From Brevundimonas sp. NIBR11 (GTDB lineage: Bacteria > Pseudomonadota > Alphaproteobacteria > Caulobacterales > Caulobacteraceae): a stretch of 64,000 nt of DNA. This document shows positions 53,895 through 63,196 of the stretch, piece by piece. The stretch covers positions 662,001-726,000 of the forward strand of contig NZ_CP115465.1 of the NCBI RefSeq assembly GCF_027912535.1. Direction: 5' to 3'. Each line of letters opens with the position of its first letter. Positions within the stretch are counted from its first letter, which is position 1. The notes beneath the pieces are model-generated. The model ran no database searches. It was given only the letters and a program-made list of their open reading frames with translations, and had not been told where the DNA came from. A program made the position numbers and the translations under genes.

Positions 53895-53910
53895 GCAAGG
53901 CTCGGGCCAA
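53895..53910 (-). promoter_or_regulatory. Sigma-54 promoter of fliK-flgD-flgE
   Basis: Read on the minus strand: TTGGCCCGAGCCTTGC. The GG (-24) and GC (-12) dinucleotides are 12 bases apart. It drives the hook operon and corresponds to the flbG promoter of Caulobacter. Transcription should start near 53884, giving about 65 nt of leader. Confidence 0.85.
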
Positions 53911-54058
53911 GGGCGAGTGCAGACGTCAAGTGTCCGAAAACACGAGGAAAAAGCGCGCAGACGCCGGAAGGTCGACGGCGCGGGTCACGACGTTTCTTGC
54001 CGCGCGACGTCGCTTTTTGCCCGGCGCCTTTCCAAGACCTTTCCGAGGGGATCGGCGA

Positions 54059-54075
54059 TTGGCCCGGCGCTTGCG
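54059..54075 (+). promoter_or_regulatory. Sigma-54 promoter of flgK-flgL
   Basis: TTGGCCCGGCGCTTGCG has GG at 54061-54062 and GC at 54073-54074, twelve bases apart, with full TGGC and TTGC boxes. Transcription would begin near 54086, about 125 nt before the flgK ATG. It is divergent from the fliK promoter, 150 bp away. Confidence 0.85.
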
Positions 54076-54176
54076 CGCCTCGTCGACCATGATCCAGTCG
54101 CGTTCAGTGATGTTCAAGAAAAACAAGGCGTTGCCTGCGCCGTGTATGCGCGCGGCTGGGCAATACGCGCAGCCTG

Positions 54177-54195
54177 CCGGGCAGGGCTTGCCGGG
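54177..54195. promoter_or_regulatory. ftr-like site in the flgK leader
   Basis: CCGGGCAGGGCTTGCCGGG resembles the flagellin ftr sites (CC.GGCA....TGCCGGG). It lies downstream of the flgK start point, about 100 nt after it. Downstream ftr sites are known in Caulobacter hook genes. It may serve both divergent promoters. Two half-sites (GGGCAAAAAG and CGGCAAGAAA, both on the minus strand) occur between the promoters around 53995-54020. Confidence 0.5.
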
Positions 54196-54210
54196 CGGAG
54201 GGTTAATCGG

Positions 54211-56331
54211 ATGAGCCTGAACACCATCCTGAACATCGCCAACTCCGGGCTGCAGGCGGCTCAGACCCAGTTGCGCGTGGTCTCCGACAACGTCTCCAAC
54301 GTCAATACGCCCGGGTATGTCCGCAAGGTCGCCGAGCAGGTGTCGCTGACGACCCAAGGCGTCGGCACCGGCGTCGAGGTGGCGCGCGTCCGCCTCGCCA
54401 CCGACCGGTTCCTGCAGGCCGCGTCGCTGAGCGCCGGAGCCGAGGCCAGCCGCCAGGGCGTGCGCTACGAACTGTTCGACCGCATCCAGTCGCTGTTCGG
54501 GGATCCGGGCGGAGACACCGGCTTCTTCTCCCAGATCGACGACGTCTTTTCGTCCTTCGCCGTGGCGGCCGAGGATGCGGTGTCCGGCCCCCGCCGCCAG
54601 GACGCCCTGTTCAAAACCCAAGCGATCTTCGACGAGGCGACGCGCATCTCGAACCAGATCCAGGCCGTGCGCGAGGACGCCGACGGCCGCATCCAGAGCG
54701 CGGTCGAGAAGGCCAACAGCCTGCTCCAGCAGATCGAGACGCTGAACATAGACATCGCCAAGGCCACGGTGCTGAACGGCGACGCCTCCGGCGCCCAGAC
54801 CCAGCAGGCGCGGCTGATCGACGAACTGTCCAGCCTGATGGACGTTCAGGTGTCCCAGCGTTCGGTCGGCGGAGTGTCGATCCGCACCGCCGCCGGCGTG
54901 CAGCTGGCGGGCGCGGGCGCGGCGACCCTGCAGTACAATCGCGCGGGCACGGTCAATGCCGAGACCAGCTTCAACGAAATCTGGATCACCGAGCCCGGGG
55001 GAACCCGGCGCGCCTTTGCGGACGGTCTCAAGTCGGGCGAGATCAAGGGTCTGCTGGAGCTGCGAGACGTCGATGCGCCTCAGACGGCCCAGCGTCTGGC
55101 CGAACTGGTGGCCCATGTCGCAGACGAGCTGAACCGGGCGCACAACGCCAACTCCGCCGTGCCGCCGCCCACGAGCCTGACCGGCAAGACTGTGGGGCAG
55201 GATCTGACGACGGCCCTGACCGGCTTCACCGGCGGGACGACGGTCGCCGTGGTCAATCCGTCGACGGGCGTGATCGCCACGCGGCTGGACCTGGTCTTCT
55301 CGGGCTCGACCTTCACGATCAACGGCGGCGCGGCCCAGCCGATGTCTAACTTCCTGGCCGGCGTGAACGCGGCGCTGGGCGGGTCGGCGACGGCCAGCTT
55401 CGTCGACGGCAAGCTGAGCTTCGCCTCATCGACCTCGAACGGCATCGCCATCGCGGACAGCGCCACGTCGCCGAGTTCGAAGGCTGGTCGCGGCTTCTCC
55501 CACTATTTCGGCCTGAACGACCTGGTCTCGAGCGACCGGCCGGCGGTCTATGACCTCGGGCTGACCGCGACCTCGAACCACGGCTTCACGGCCGGGGAGA
55601 CGCTGACGTTCCGCTTCACCGGAGAGAGCGGGGCGAAGATCCGCGACATCGAGGTTGCGGTTCCGGCGGGGGGAACGGTCGGCGACCTGCTGACGGCCCT
55701 GAACAGCCCCATCACGGGCGTGGGCCGGTACGGCTCCTTCGCCCTGGATGCCAGCGGTGAGATGAAGTTCACGGCGTTCGGCGATCCGGCGCCGCGCATG
55801 AGCGTGGTGGAAGACAAGACGACCCAGGTCCCCTCGGGCGTGTCGGCGACCGAGCTGTTCGGGCTGGGCGGCGGGGTTCGGGCCTCGCGCTCGGACGGGT
55901 TCAAGGTGCGGACCGACATCCAGCAAAGCCCATCGAAACTGGCGCTGGCGCAGCTGAACCTGGCGGCGGCGACGGGGACGGCGGCCCTGAGTTCCGGCGA
56001 CGGACGCGGCGCCCTCTTGCTGGCCGACGCGGGCCAGAAGACGGTCCGGTTCTCGGCGGCCGGGGAAAGCCCCGGCGGCAATCTGTCGGTGTCGCGCTAT
56101 GCATCCGAACTCTCGGGCGAGATCGGCGGGCGGGCCCAGGCGGCCAAGTCGCGCCAGGAAAGCGCCCAGGCCCTGTCGACCGAGGCCGATGCGCGCCAGG
56201 CCAACTACGAGGGCGTGAACCTGGATGAGGAGCTGGTCCTGATGACCACCTATCAGCAGGCCTTCAACGCCTCCGCCCGGATGATTCAGGCGGCCAAGGA
56301 CATGTACGACACGCTTCTGGGGATGATCTGA
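54211..56331 (+). CDS. flgK: Flagellar hook-associated protein FlgK (HAP1)
   Basis: The 706-residue product starts SLNTILNIANSGLQAAQTQLRVVSDNVSNVNTPGY and ends NLDEELVLMTTYQQAFNASARMIQAAKDMYDTLL. Both match FlgK end domains. The central part holds extra domains, among them GFTAGETLTFRFTGESGAKIRDIEV, which echoes a segment of the FlaEY-like protein. FlgK forms the first hook-filament junction. ATG at 54211 has GGAGG nine bases upstream. Its stop overlaps the flgL start (TGATG). Confidence 0.95.
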   Translation: MSLNTILNIANSGLQAAQTQLRVVSDNVSNVNTPGYVRKVAEQVSLTTQGVGTGVEVARVRLATDRFLQAASLSAGAEASRQGVRYELFDRIQSLFGDPGGDTGFFSQIDDVFSSFAVAAEDAVSGPRRQDALFKTQAIFDEATRISNQIQAVREDADGRIQSAVEKANSLLQQIETLNIDIAKATVLNGDASGAQTQQARLIDELSSLMDVQVSQRSVGGVSIRTAAGVQLAGAGAATLQYNRAGTVNAETSFNEIWITEPGGTRRAFADGLKSGEIKGLLELRDVDAPQTAQRLAELVAHVADELNRAHNANSAVPPPTSLTGKTVGQDLTTALTGFTGGTTVAVVNPSTGVIATRLDLVFSGSTFTINGGAAQPMSNFLAGVNAALGGSATASFVDGKLSFASSTSNGIAIADSATSPSSKAGRGFSHYFGLNDLVSSDRPAVYDLGLTATSNHGFTAGETLTFRFTGESGAKIRDIEVAVPAGGTVGDLLTALNSPITGVGRYGSFALDASGEMKFTAFGDPAPRMSVVEDKTTQVPSGVSATELFGLGGGVRASRSDGFKVRTDIQQSPSKLALAQLNLAAATGTAALSSGDGRGALLLADAGQKTVRFSAAGESPGGNLSVSRYASELSGEIGGRAQAAKSRQESAQALSTEADARQANYEGVNLDEELVLMTTYQQAFNASARMIQAAKDMYDTLLGMI

Positions 56332-57287
56332 TGAGCCGCGTCTCGACGAACGGAAACTATCAGTCCGCCCTGCTGAACCTGATGCAGGCGCAGCAGAGCC
56401 AGAACCAGGCGGGCGAGCGGGTGCAGACCGGCAAGGTCGCCACCGACATGACCGGCTTCGGGCGCGGGTCCGAGACGCTGACGGCCCTGAAGGGCGCGGC
56501 GGCGCGCGTTCAGGGCTTCCTCGATACCGGCGAGGCCGTGGCCGCGCGGCTGGACGCCCAGGACCTGTCCCTGAACGTGGTGGTCGACGGCCTGGCCGGA
56601 GCGCGGGAGGCGATCGGCAGCGTGCTGGCGTCGGGATCGGCGGCCAACCTGATGCTGGACCTGGAAGGCCAGTACCAGTCGGTGGTCAACGGCCTGAACT
56701 ATCGCCACCAGGGCGGCTATCTGTACTCGGGCGCCAACACGACCAATCCGCCGGTGACGGCCGGAAACCTGGCGCAATTGGTCGCTGCGCCGACGGTGGC
56801 CGACGTGTTCGACAACGACCAGATCAAGTCCGCCTCGCGGATCGCGGAGGGGACGACGGTGGAGACCGGCTACCTGGCCGACGGGTTCAAGTTCACCGAG
56901 GCCGACGGGGTCACGCAAAACCACATTTTCCAGATTTTCCGGGACATCAAGGCCTACAATGACGACCCGGCGACCGGTCCCCTGACCGGCAAGCCGACCG
57001 AAGCGCAGAAGACGTTCCTGACCGCACAGCTGAAGCGTCTGGATGCGGCCTCCTCGGCGGCGATCGACGCGACCGCCCGGAACGGGGCCCTGGCCAAGCG
57101 GGTGGAACAGGTCTCAACCAGCCACAAGGCCCAGCAGATGTCGCTGGACGACCTGGTGGCGAAACGCACCAACGTCGACCCGTTGCAGGCCGTGACCGAG
57201 CTGCAGCTCAGTCAGGTGGCGGTCCAGGCCTCGGCGCAGGTGGTGGCGCAGCTTAGCGAAGTCTCCCTGCTCAACTATCTGAGATAA
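56331..57287 (+). CDS. flgL: Flagellar hook-associated protein FlgL (HAP3)
   Basis: The 318-residue product is flagellin-like, with N-terminal helices (SRVSTNGNYQSALLNLMQAQQSQNQAGERVQTGKVATDM), DGLAGAREAIGSVLASGSA, GGYLYSGANTTNPPV, and a C-terminal helix ending LLNYLR. It joins FlgK to the filament. Order and overlap with flgK are standard, and it shares the sigma-54 promoter at 54059. Confidence 0.92.
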   Translation: MSRVSTNGNYQSALLNLMQAQQSQNQAGERVQTGKVATDMTGFGRGSETLTALKGAAARVQGFLDTGEAVAARLDAQDLSLNVVVDGLAGAREAIGSVLASGSAANLMLDLEGQYQSVVNGLNYRHQGGYLYSGANTTNPPVTAGNLAQLVAAPTVADVFDNDQIKSASRIAEGTTVETGYLADGFKFTEADGVTQNHIFQIFRDIKAYNDDPATGPLTGKPTEAQKTFLTAQLKRLDAASSAAIDATARNGALAKRVEQVSTSHKAQQMSLDDLVAKRTNVDPLQAVTELQLSQVAVQASAQVVAQLSEVSLLNYLR

Positions 57288-57352
57288 GTCGGACAACCGA
57301 CTCGCCCACGGCCACGCTGGACCCTGTTCGCAACAGGGAACATAATGGCAAC

Positions 57353-58594
57353 ATGGCTCAGCTGGATCTCAGAAGGAAGCTGTCGGTTCTGGCCGATGCG
57401 GCGAAATACGACGCCTCGTGTTCGTCGTCGGGGACGTCCAAGCGCGACAGCCGGGGCGGCAAGGGGATCGGATCCACCGAGGGAATGGGAATCTGTCACG
57501 CCTATACCCCGGACGGGCGGTGCGTTTCCTTGCTGAAGATCCTGCTGACGAACTTCTGCATCTACGATTGCGTCTACTGCATCAACCGCGTGTCCTCGAA
57601 CGTGCAGCGGGCGCGGTTCAGCGTGGACGAGGTGGTCGAGCTGACGCTCAACTTCTATCGCCGCAACTATATCGAGGGCCTGTTCCTGTCGTCGGGGATC
57701 ATCCGGAGCGGCGATTATACGATGGAGCAGATGGTCTTGGTGGCCAAGAAGCTGCGCGAGGAGCACGACTTTCGCGGCTACATCCATCTCAAGCTGATCC
57801 CCGAGGCCGATCCGAATCTGGTGGAGGAGGCGGGGCTTTATGCCGATCGGCTATCGGCCAACATCGAACTGCCGCGCGATGAGGCCATGGGCCGGTTCGC
57901 GCCGCAGAAGGACGTCGGCGTCATCAAGCAGGCGATGGCGAACGTCCGGCTGAAGGTCGAGGCGGCCAAGCCTCAGAAAAAGGATCGCGTCAAGCCGCCG
58001 AAATTTGCACCGGGCGGGCAGTCGACGCAGCTGATCGTCGGTGCGGACGGGGCTCCGGACACGGAGATTCTGGACCGGTCGGCATCGCTGTACGGCGGGT
58101 ATGGGTTGAGGCGGGTCTATTATTCGGCCTTCTCGCCGATCCCGGATTCGAGCTCGGCCCTGCCGCTGTCGAAGCCGCCCTTGATGCGGGAGCACCGCTT
58201 GTATCAGGCAGACTGGCTGATGCGGTTCTACGGGTTTTCGGCTCCGGAGATTTCTGAGGCCTCGACCGGCGGGATGCTGGATCTGGCGATCGACCCGAAA
58301 CTGGCCTGGGCGCTGAATCAGAGGGCGCAGTTTCCGGTCGATGTGAACACCGCGCCGCGCGAGATGCTTTTGCGCGTGCCGGGGCTGGGCGTGAAGTCGG
58401 TGAACCGGATGATCTCGGTGCGCCGGTATCGGACGCTGAGGCTGGAAGATGTGGCGCGGCTGTGCCGGGGGATCGACAAGGTGCGGCCGTTCATCACGAC
58501 GCTGGACTGGACGCCGGGCGGGCTGACGGACGCGGTCGATCTGCGCGAGCGGCTGGTGGGGCAGCCGAAGGTCGAGCAGCTGAGCCTGTTCTGA
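57353..58594 (+). CDS. Putative DNA modification/repair radical SAM protein
   Basis: The 413-residue product has the radical SAM cluster motif C69-IYD-C73-VY-C76, a GFFLSSG-like GLFLSSGIIRSGDYT motif for SAM, and a C-terminal helix-hairpin-helix (VNTAPREMLLRVPGLGVKSVNRMI). The last two features and the downstream UdgX-type gene mark it as the TIGR03916-like group, always paired with a UDG-like partner. A role in DNA damage repair or modification is likely but the reaction is unknown. Stop overlaps the next start (TGATG). Confidence 0.88.
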   Translation: MAQLDLRRKLSVLADAAKYDASCSSSGTSKRDSRGGKGIGSTEGMGICHAYTPDGRCVSLLKILLTNFCIYDCVYCINRVSSNVQRARFSVDEVVELTLNFYRRNYIEGLFLSSGIIRSGDYTMEQMVLVAKKLREEHDFRGYIHLKLIPEADPNLVEEAGLYADRLSANIELPRDEAMGRFAPQKDVGVIKQAMANVRLKVEAAKPQKKDRVKPPKFAPGGQSTQLIVGADGAPDTEILDRSASLYGGYGLRRVYYSAFSPIPDSSSALPLSKPPLMREHRLYQADWLMRFYGFSAPEISEASTGGMLDLAIDPKLAWALNQRAQFPVDVNTAPREMLLRVPGLGVKSVNRMISVRRYRTLRLEDVARLCRGIDKVRPFITTLDWTPGGLTDAVDLRERLVGQPKVEQLSLF

Positions 58595-60144
58595 TGCCGA
58601 CGGCGGAGCTGGCGCACGAGATCGATTTCGAGGGGTGGCGCAAGGCTGCGCGAGCGTTCCGGCTGTCCGGGGTGGAGCCGGCGGACGCGCGGTTCGTGGT
58701 GGCGGGGGGGGAGGGGACCGGGTCGCTGTTCGATACCGCTCATGCCGGCGAAAGCGAGCGCCCGGCGCTTTCGCGAGAGACGGCGTCGGGGACCGAGGTC
58801 AATGTTGAATCCGGTGTGGATGGCGGCTCTAGAGAACCGGGTCCCCGCACTCGCGGGGAGGAGCGGAAGGAAGAACGTTTTTCCGTCCCCAAGGCGTTCG
58901 TCGACATCGCGCAGGAGGTGATCCTGCATCGGTCGCCGGACCGGTTCGATCTGATGTATCGGCTGCTGTGGCGGCTGAGGGACGAGCCGGACCTGATGAA
59001 GGTGGTGTCGGATCGCGACGTGGCCGACGCGATGGAGCGGGCGAAGAACGTCTCCAGAGCCGCACACAAGATGAAGGCCTTCGTGCGTTTTCGTCTCGTC
59101 GAGGAAGCCGAAGTCGAGACCTATGTCGCCTGGTTCGAGCCGGCGCATAGGGTTCTGGAAAAGACCTCCGGCTTCTTCGCCCGGCGGTTCACGACCATGC
59201 GGTGGTCGATCCTGACGCCGGACGGGTCGTGCTTCTGGGACGGGAAGACCTTGACCTTCGGGCCGCCGGCGAGCGCCGAGGATGCGCCGAAGGACGACGA
59301 GGTCGAGGAGTTCTGGAAGACCTACTACGCCTCGACCTTCAATCCGGCGCGGCTGAAGACCCAGACCATGCAGGGGGAAATGCCCAAGCGGTACTGGAAG
59401 AACCTGCCGGAGGCGTCGCTGATCCCGGAACTGGTCGCGGCCTCGCACGCGCGCACCGAGACCATGGTCTCCGCCCAGCCCTCCGAACCGAACGCCCGCC
59501 TGGCCAAGGCCATCGCCCGGTCGGTGCGTGACGGGTCGTGGGAGGAGGGGTTCGTGGCCTCCGATCTGGAGGAGTTGGGGCACGGGGTTCAGGCGTGCCG
59601 TCGGTGCCCGCTTTATCGGGACGCGACGCAGGGCGTGTGCGGCGAGGGACCGGGCAGGACGGCGAAGCTGATGATCGTCGGCGAACAGCCGGGAGATCAC
59701 GAGGATCTGGCCGGTCGGCCCTTCGTGGGACCTGCGGGGCAGGTGCTGGACGCGGCCCTGGCCGAGGCGGGCATAGACCGCAGCGAGGTCTACGTCACCA
59801 ACGCAGTGAAGCATTTCAAGCACGAACCGCGCGGCAAGAGGCGGCTGCACAAGACGCCGAACCAGTCCGAGGTCAGCGCGTGTCGCTGGTGGCTGGATCA
59901 GGAGCGTCGGCTAGTGCGGCCGAAGGTCACCTTGGCGTTGGGCGGGACGGCGGCGTTGGGCGTGCTGGGCCGCAAGGTGGCGGTGACTCAGGAGCGCGGG
60001 GAACCTTTGCCGTTGTCAGACGGTTCCACGGCCATGATCACCGTTCACCCCTCCTATCTGCTGAGGCTCCCCGAGGAAGACGCCAGGGCGAGGGAGCGTC
60101 TGGCGTTCATCCGGGATCTCAAGCGCGTCCGCGATCGGCTCTGA
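58594..60144 (+). CDS. DUF4130-UdgX fusion (uracil-DNA binding) with in-frame insert
   Basis: The 516-residue product has an N-terminal DUF4130 region (DLMYRLLWRLRDEPDLMKVV, RFTTMRWSILTPDG) and a C-terminal UdgX-like uracil-DNA glycosylase domain. Motif GEQPGDHEDLAGRPFVGPAG starts at residue 363. The R-loop KRRLHKT has His419, the residue that in UdgX forms a covalent bond to the abasic site. Cys in CRRCPLYRD and further Cys could hold a 4Fe-4S cluster. Residues about 50-95 look like a foreign palindromic insert. It forms an operon with the radical SAM gene. Confidence 0.9.
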   Translation: MPTAELAHEIDFEGWRKAARAFRLSGVEPADARFVVAGGEGTGSLFDTAHAGESERPALSRETASGTEVNVESGVDGGSREPGPRTRGEERKEERFSVPKAFVDIAQEVILHRSPDRFDLMYRLLWRLRDEPDLMKVVSDRDVADAMERAKNVSRAAHKMKAFVRFRLVEEAEVETYVAWFEPAHRVLEKTSGFFARRFTTMRWSILTPDGSCFWDGKTLTFGPPASAEDAPKDDEVEEFWKTYYASTFNPARLKTQTMQGEMPKRYWKNLPEASLIPELVAASHARTETMVSAQPSEPNARLAKAIARSVRDGSWEEGFVASDLEELGHGVQACRRCPLYRDATQGVCGEGPGRTAKLMIVGEQPGDHEDLAGRPFVGPAGQVLDAALAEAGIDRSEVYVTNAVKHFKHEPRGKRRLHKTPNQSEVSACRWWLDQERRLVRPKVTLALGGTAALGVLGRKVAVTQERGEPLPLSDGSTAMITVHPSYLLRLPEEDARARERLAFIRDLKRVRDRL

Positions 60145-60249
60145 TCCGTTCTTGCCTCTGTTGCCCAATGATAACGACGGTCGCCTGATGCGCGTATTGT
60201 CCGCGTACGGGCCATGTTCGATTCGTGACGGCTCGGCTAAGGACGAGGC

Positions 60250-61368
60250 ATGAAGACGGCCGACTTCCAGATCGAGGACGCCAAGGGCGACGCGACCGTG
60301 CTCAAGCTCACGGGCGATTGGACGACCATGTCGCTGGGCAAGGCGGCGATACGACTGGGCGACAGTCTGGAAGGCCACAGCATCGAGCGCGTCGATCTGT
60401 CGGAACTCGGCAAGTTCGACACCGCCGGCGCCCTGGCCCTGGTTCAGGGCTCCAACTTCGCCATGCCGGCCGACGCCTTCGCCAGCCGGCCGGAAGCCGG
60501 TCGCATCTATGCGATGGTGGAGACGCTGGAGCGACGGAGCGCGGAGCCGCCGAAGCGCCCGTCACCCTTCATCCGCATCTTCGCCCGCATGGGCCACGGC
60601 GTCCACGACGCGGCCGCCGAACTGATGCTGTCGATGGCCTTCCTCGGGCGGCTGATGGGGGCGACCGGCTATGCCCTGCGCAGACCGGGCGCGATCCGCT
60701 GGCCCGCCTGGGTCAGTCAGGCGGAGCGGTCGGGGCTGGACGCCCTGCCGATCATCGCGGTGACCAACTTCTTCATCGGCGCGGTCATCGCCTTCCTGGG
60801 CGCGAACCTGCTGACCCAGTTCGGGGCCGGGGTGTTCACGGTGCAACTGGTCGCCGTGGCCGTGCTGCGCGAACTGGCCGTGCTGATCACCGCCATCCTG
60901 CTGGCCGGGCGGTCGGCGTCTTCGTTCGCGGCCGAGATCGGTTCGATGCGAATGAACCAGGAGGTCGACGCCATGCAGGTCATGGGCGTCAACCCGTTCC
61001 AGGCCCTGGTGATCCCGCGCCTGGCGGCCATGCTGGTGATGATGCCGCTGTTGACCTTCGTCGGCATGCTGGCGGGCTTCATCGGCGGCGGTCTGGTGAC
61101 CTGGAGTCAGCTGGACTACGGCCCCGCCTTCTTCATCCAGCGGGTCAGCGAGGACCCGATGATGGGGACCCACCTGATGGTCGGCCTGGTCAAGGCGCCG
61201 GTCTTCGCCGTCGTGATCGCCGCCATCGGCTGCCGCCAGGGGATGGCGGTCGCCGGAGATGTGGAGAGCCTGGGCCGTCGGGTGACCGCCGCCGTGGTGC
61301 AGGCCATCTTCGCCATCATCTCTCTGGACGCCGTGTTCGCCCTGATCTTCCTGGAGCTGAACCTGTGA
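60250..61368 (+). CDS. mlaE: MlaE family ABC transporter permease with STAS-like N-terminus
   Basis: The 372-residue product has a STAS-like N-terminal part (about residues 1-95, KLTGDWTTMSLGKAA, RVDLSELGKFDTAGALALV). The MlaE permease follows with about five to six helices (PIIAVTNFFIGAVIAFLGA, RELAVLITAILLAGRSASSFAAEIGSM, NPFQALVIPRLAAML, VFAVVIAAIGCRQGM). It belongs to the system that moves phospholipids or sterols between membranes. Its stop overlaps the GTG of the ATPase gene. The STAS fusion is common in alphaproteobacteria. Confidence 0.92.
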   Translation: MKTADFQIEDAKGDATVLKLTGDWTTMSLGKAAIRLGDSLEGHSIERVDLSELGKFDTAGALALVQGSNFAMPADAFASRPEAGRIYAMVETLERRSAEPPKRPSPFIRIFARMGHGVHDAAAELMLSMAFLGRLMGATGYALRRPGAIRWPAWVSQAERSGLDALPIIAVTNFFIGAVIAFLGANLLTQFGAGVFTVQLVAVAVLRELAVLITAILLAGRSASSFAAEIGSMRMNQEVDAMQVMGVNPFQALVIPRLAAMLVMMPLLTFVGMLAGFIGGGLVTWSQLDYGPAFFIQRVSEDPMMGTHLMVGLVKAPVFAVVIAAIGCRQGMAVAGDVESLGRRVTAAVVQAIFAIISLDAVFALIFLELNL

Positions 61369-62183
61369 CGGCGCCCGCGAACGAAGCCGAGACGACGTCC
61401 GAAAATCTCATCGAGGTGCGCGGCCTGCTGAGCCAGTTCGGGGATCAGGTGATCCACCGCGATCTGGATCTGGATGTCGTGCGCGGCGAGGTGCTGGGCG
61501 TCGTCGGCGGATCGGGGACGGGCAAGACGGTTCTGTTGAACTCCATCATCGGGCTGAAGGAGCCCGAGGGCGGGACGATCAAGATCTTCGGTCACGACGT
61601 GGGCGGGGCGACCGATGCAGAGCGCGCCGACATCGAACGCCGGACCGGCGTGCTGTTCCAGCAGGGCGCCCTGTTCAGCTCGCTGACGGTATTGGAAAAC
61701 GTGGCCGCGCCCATGGTCGAGCACACCAGCCTGCCCCGGGACACGATCCGCGAGCTGGCCGAGATGAAGATCGCCATGGTCGGTCTGAAGCCCGAGAGCC
61801 ATCACCAGAAGCCGGCCGAGCTGTCGGGCGGGATGAGAAAGCGGGTCGGCCTGGCCCGCGCCCTTTCGCTGGACCCGGAGCTGATCTTCCTCGACGAGCC
61901 GACGGCGGGACTGGACCCGATCGGGGCGGCCGCGTTCGACGATCTGATCCGCAAGCTGTCCGACGACCTGGGCCTGACCGTCTTCATGATCACCCACGAC
62001 CTCGATAGCCTCTACGCGATCTGCGACAAGGTGGCGGTGCTGGCGGACAAACATGTGATCGAAAAGGCCACGGTGCAGGAGCTGGAGAAATCCGATCACC
62101 CGTGGATCAAGGAATACTTCCTGGGGCCGCGCGGTCGCGCTGCCCACGGTTCGGACAAGTCCGAACCGGAAGATGTTAAATGA
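61365..62183 (+). CDS. mlaF: MlaF-type ABC transporter ATPase
   Basis: The 272-residue product has Walker A (GGSGTGKTVL), Q-loop (GVLFQQGALFSSLTV), signature (ELSGGMRKRVGLARAL), Walker B (LIFLDEPTAGLDP) and H-loop (MITHDLDSL). The second half fits MlaF. The start is GTG at 61365, overlapping the permease stop by four bases. C-terminal residues include SDHPWIKEYFLGPRG, which is typical. Confidence 0.93.
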   Translation: MTAPANEAETTSENLIEVRGLLSQFGDQVIHRDLDLDVVRGEVLGVVGGSGTGKTVLLNSIIGLKEPEGGTIKIFGHDVGGATDAERADIERRTGVLFQQGALFSSLTVLENVAAPMVEHTSLPRDTIRELAEMKIAMVGLKPESHHQKPAELSGGMRKRVGLARALSLDPELIFLDEPTAGLDPIGAAAFDDLIRKLSDDLGLTVFMITHDLDSLYAICDKVAVLADKHVIEKATVQELEKSDHPWIKEYFLGPRGRAAHGSDKSEPEDVK

Positions 62184-62257
62184 ACGCGCGACGGGCGACG
62201 AAACCGGCGACCACTTCCGCCTGTCGCGCGTTCGAGGCGGCTTAGGACGAGACCGAG

Positions 62258-63196
62258 ATGGAAAGAGACGCACATTACGCCGCCGTGGGCATAGCCACCG
62301 TCGCCCTGCTGGCGGCGCTGGCGGTGTTCGCCATCTGGCTGGCCCGACTGCAGTTCAACGACGACTACGACATCTACGACATCGTCTTCTACGGACCGGT
62401 GCGCGGGCTGTCGGAGGGCGGCGAGGTGCACTTCAACGGTATCCGAGTGGGCGAGGTCACCGATCTGAACCTGGATCCCGCCAAGGGCGACCAGGTCATC
62501 GCGCGGGTTCGCCTGAACGGCACGACGCCGGTGCGGGTCACCTCGCGCGCCCAGCTGGAGCCGCAGGGCATCACGGGCCTCAACTACATCCAGATCACGG
62601 CCGGCACCGACGGCAGCGCCCTGCTGAAGACCCAGTACCCGGACAATGTGGTGCCGGTGATCCAGTCGCAGCCGTCGCCGATCGCGGAACTGCTCAGCGG
62701 CTCCGGCACGGTGCTGGCCCAGACCGTGGACGCATTGAACCGGATCAACCGGGTCCTGTCCGACGACAACATCCGCAGCTTCTCGACCAGCGTGAAGAAC
62801 GTCGAGGCCCTGTCCACCGAACTGGAGGCCCGCAAGGGCATGTTCGAGGACCTGGAGAAGGCGCTGGAGAACGCCAACGGAGCCATCGCCGAATACCGGG
62901 CCCTGGGTGTCGATGCGCGTCGTCTGGTCAACACCGACGGCCAGCAGGCCATCGCCAACATCAACGCCGCCACTGCCGACGCCCGCACGGCCATCGCCTC
63001 GATCAACCGCACGGCCAACGCCATCGAGGGACCGGCTGGGGAGTTCGCCACGACGGGCGTGCCTCAACTGCTGGAAGCCATCCAGGGTCTGCAGGAGGCG
63101 ACGCAATCCCTGCAGGGACTGGTGGACGACGTCCGCTCCAGCCCGCGCGACTTCATCGGACGGCCGCCGTCCCAGGAACTGGAGGTCCAGCCGTGA
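62258..63196 (+). CDS. mlaD: MlaD family substrate-binding protein (MCE domain)
   Basis: The 312-residue product has an N-terminal membrane anchor (about residues 7-28) and an MCE domain (about 38-118, with YDIVFYGPVRGLSEGGEVHFNGIRVGEVTDL and GITGLNYIQI). A long helical C-terminal tail follows (about 150-290) rich in Ala, Asn and Leu. It forms a periplasmic hexamer collecting lipid. The ATG at 62258 follows GACGAGACCGAG. It is separated from mlaF by 74 bases. Confidence 0.9.
   Translation: MERDAHYAAVGIATVALLAALAVFAIWLARLQFNDDYDIYDIVFYGPVRGLSEGGEVHFNGIRVGEVTDLNLDPAKGDQVIARVRLNGTTPVRVTSRAQLEPQGITGLNYIQITAGTDGSALLKTQYPDNVVPVIQSQPSPIAELLSGSGTVLAQTVDALNRINRVLSDDNIRSFSTSVKNVEALSTELEARKGMFEDLEKALENANGAIAEYRALGVDARRLVNTDGQQAIANINAATADARTAIASINRTANAIEGPAGEFATTGVPQLLEAIQGLQEATQSLQGLVDDVRSSPRDFIGRPPSQELEVQP

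Noticed and set aside
54148..54175. Second sigma-54 promoter before flgK (CTGGGCAATACGCGCAGC)
   Set aside because: GG and GC are not 12 bases apart, and a consensus promoter exists at 54059.
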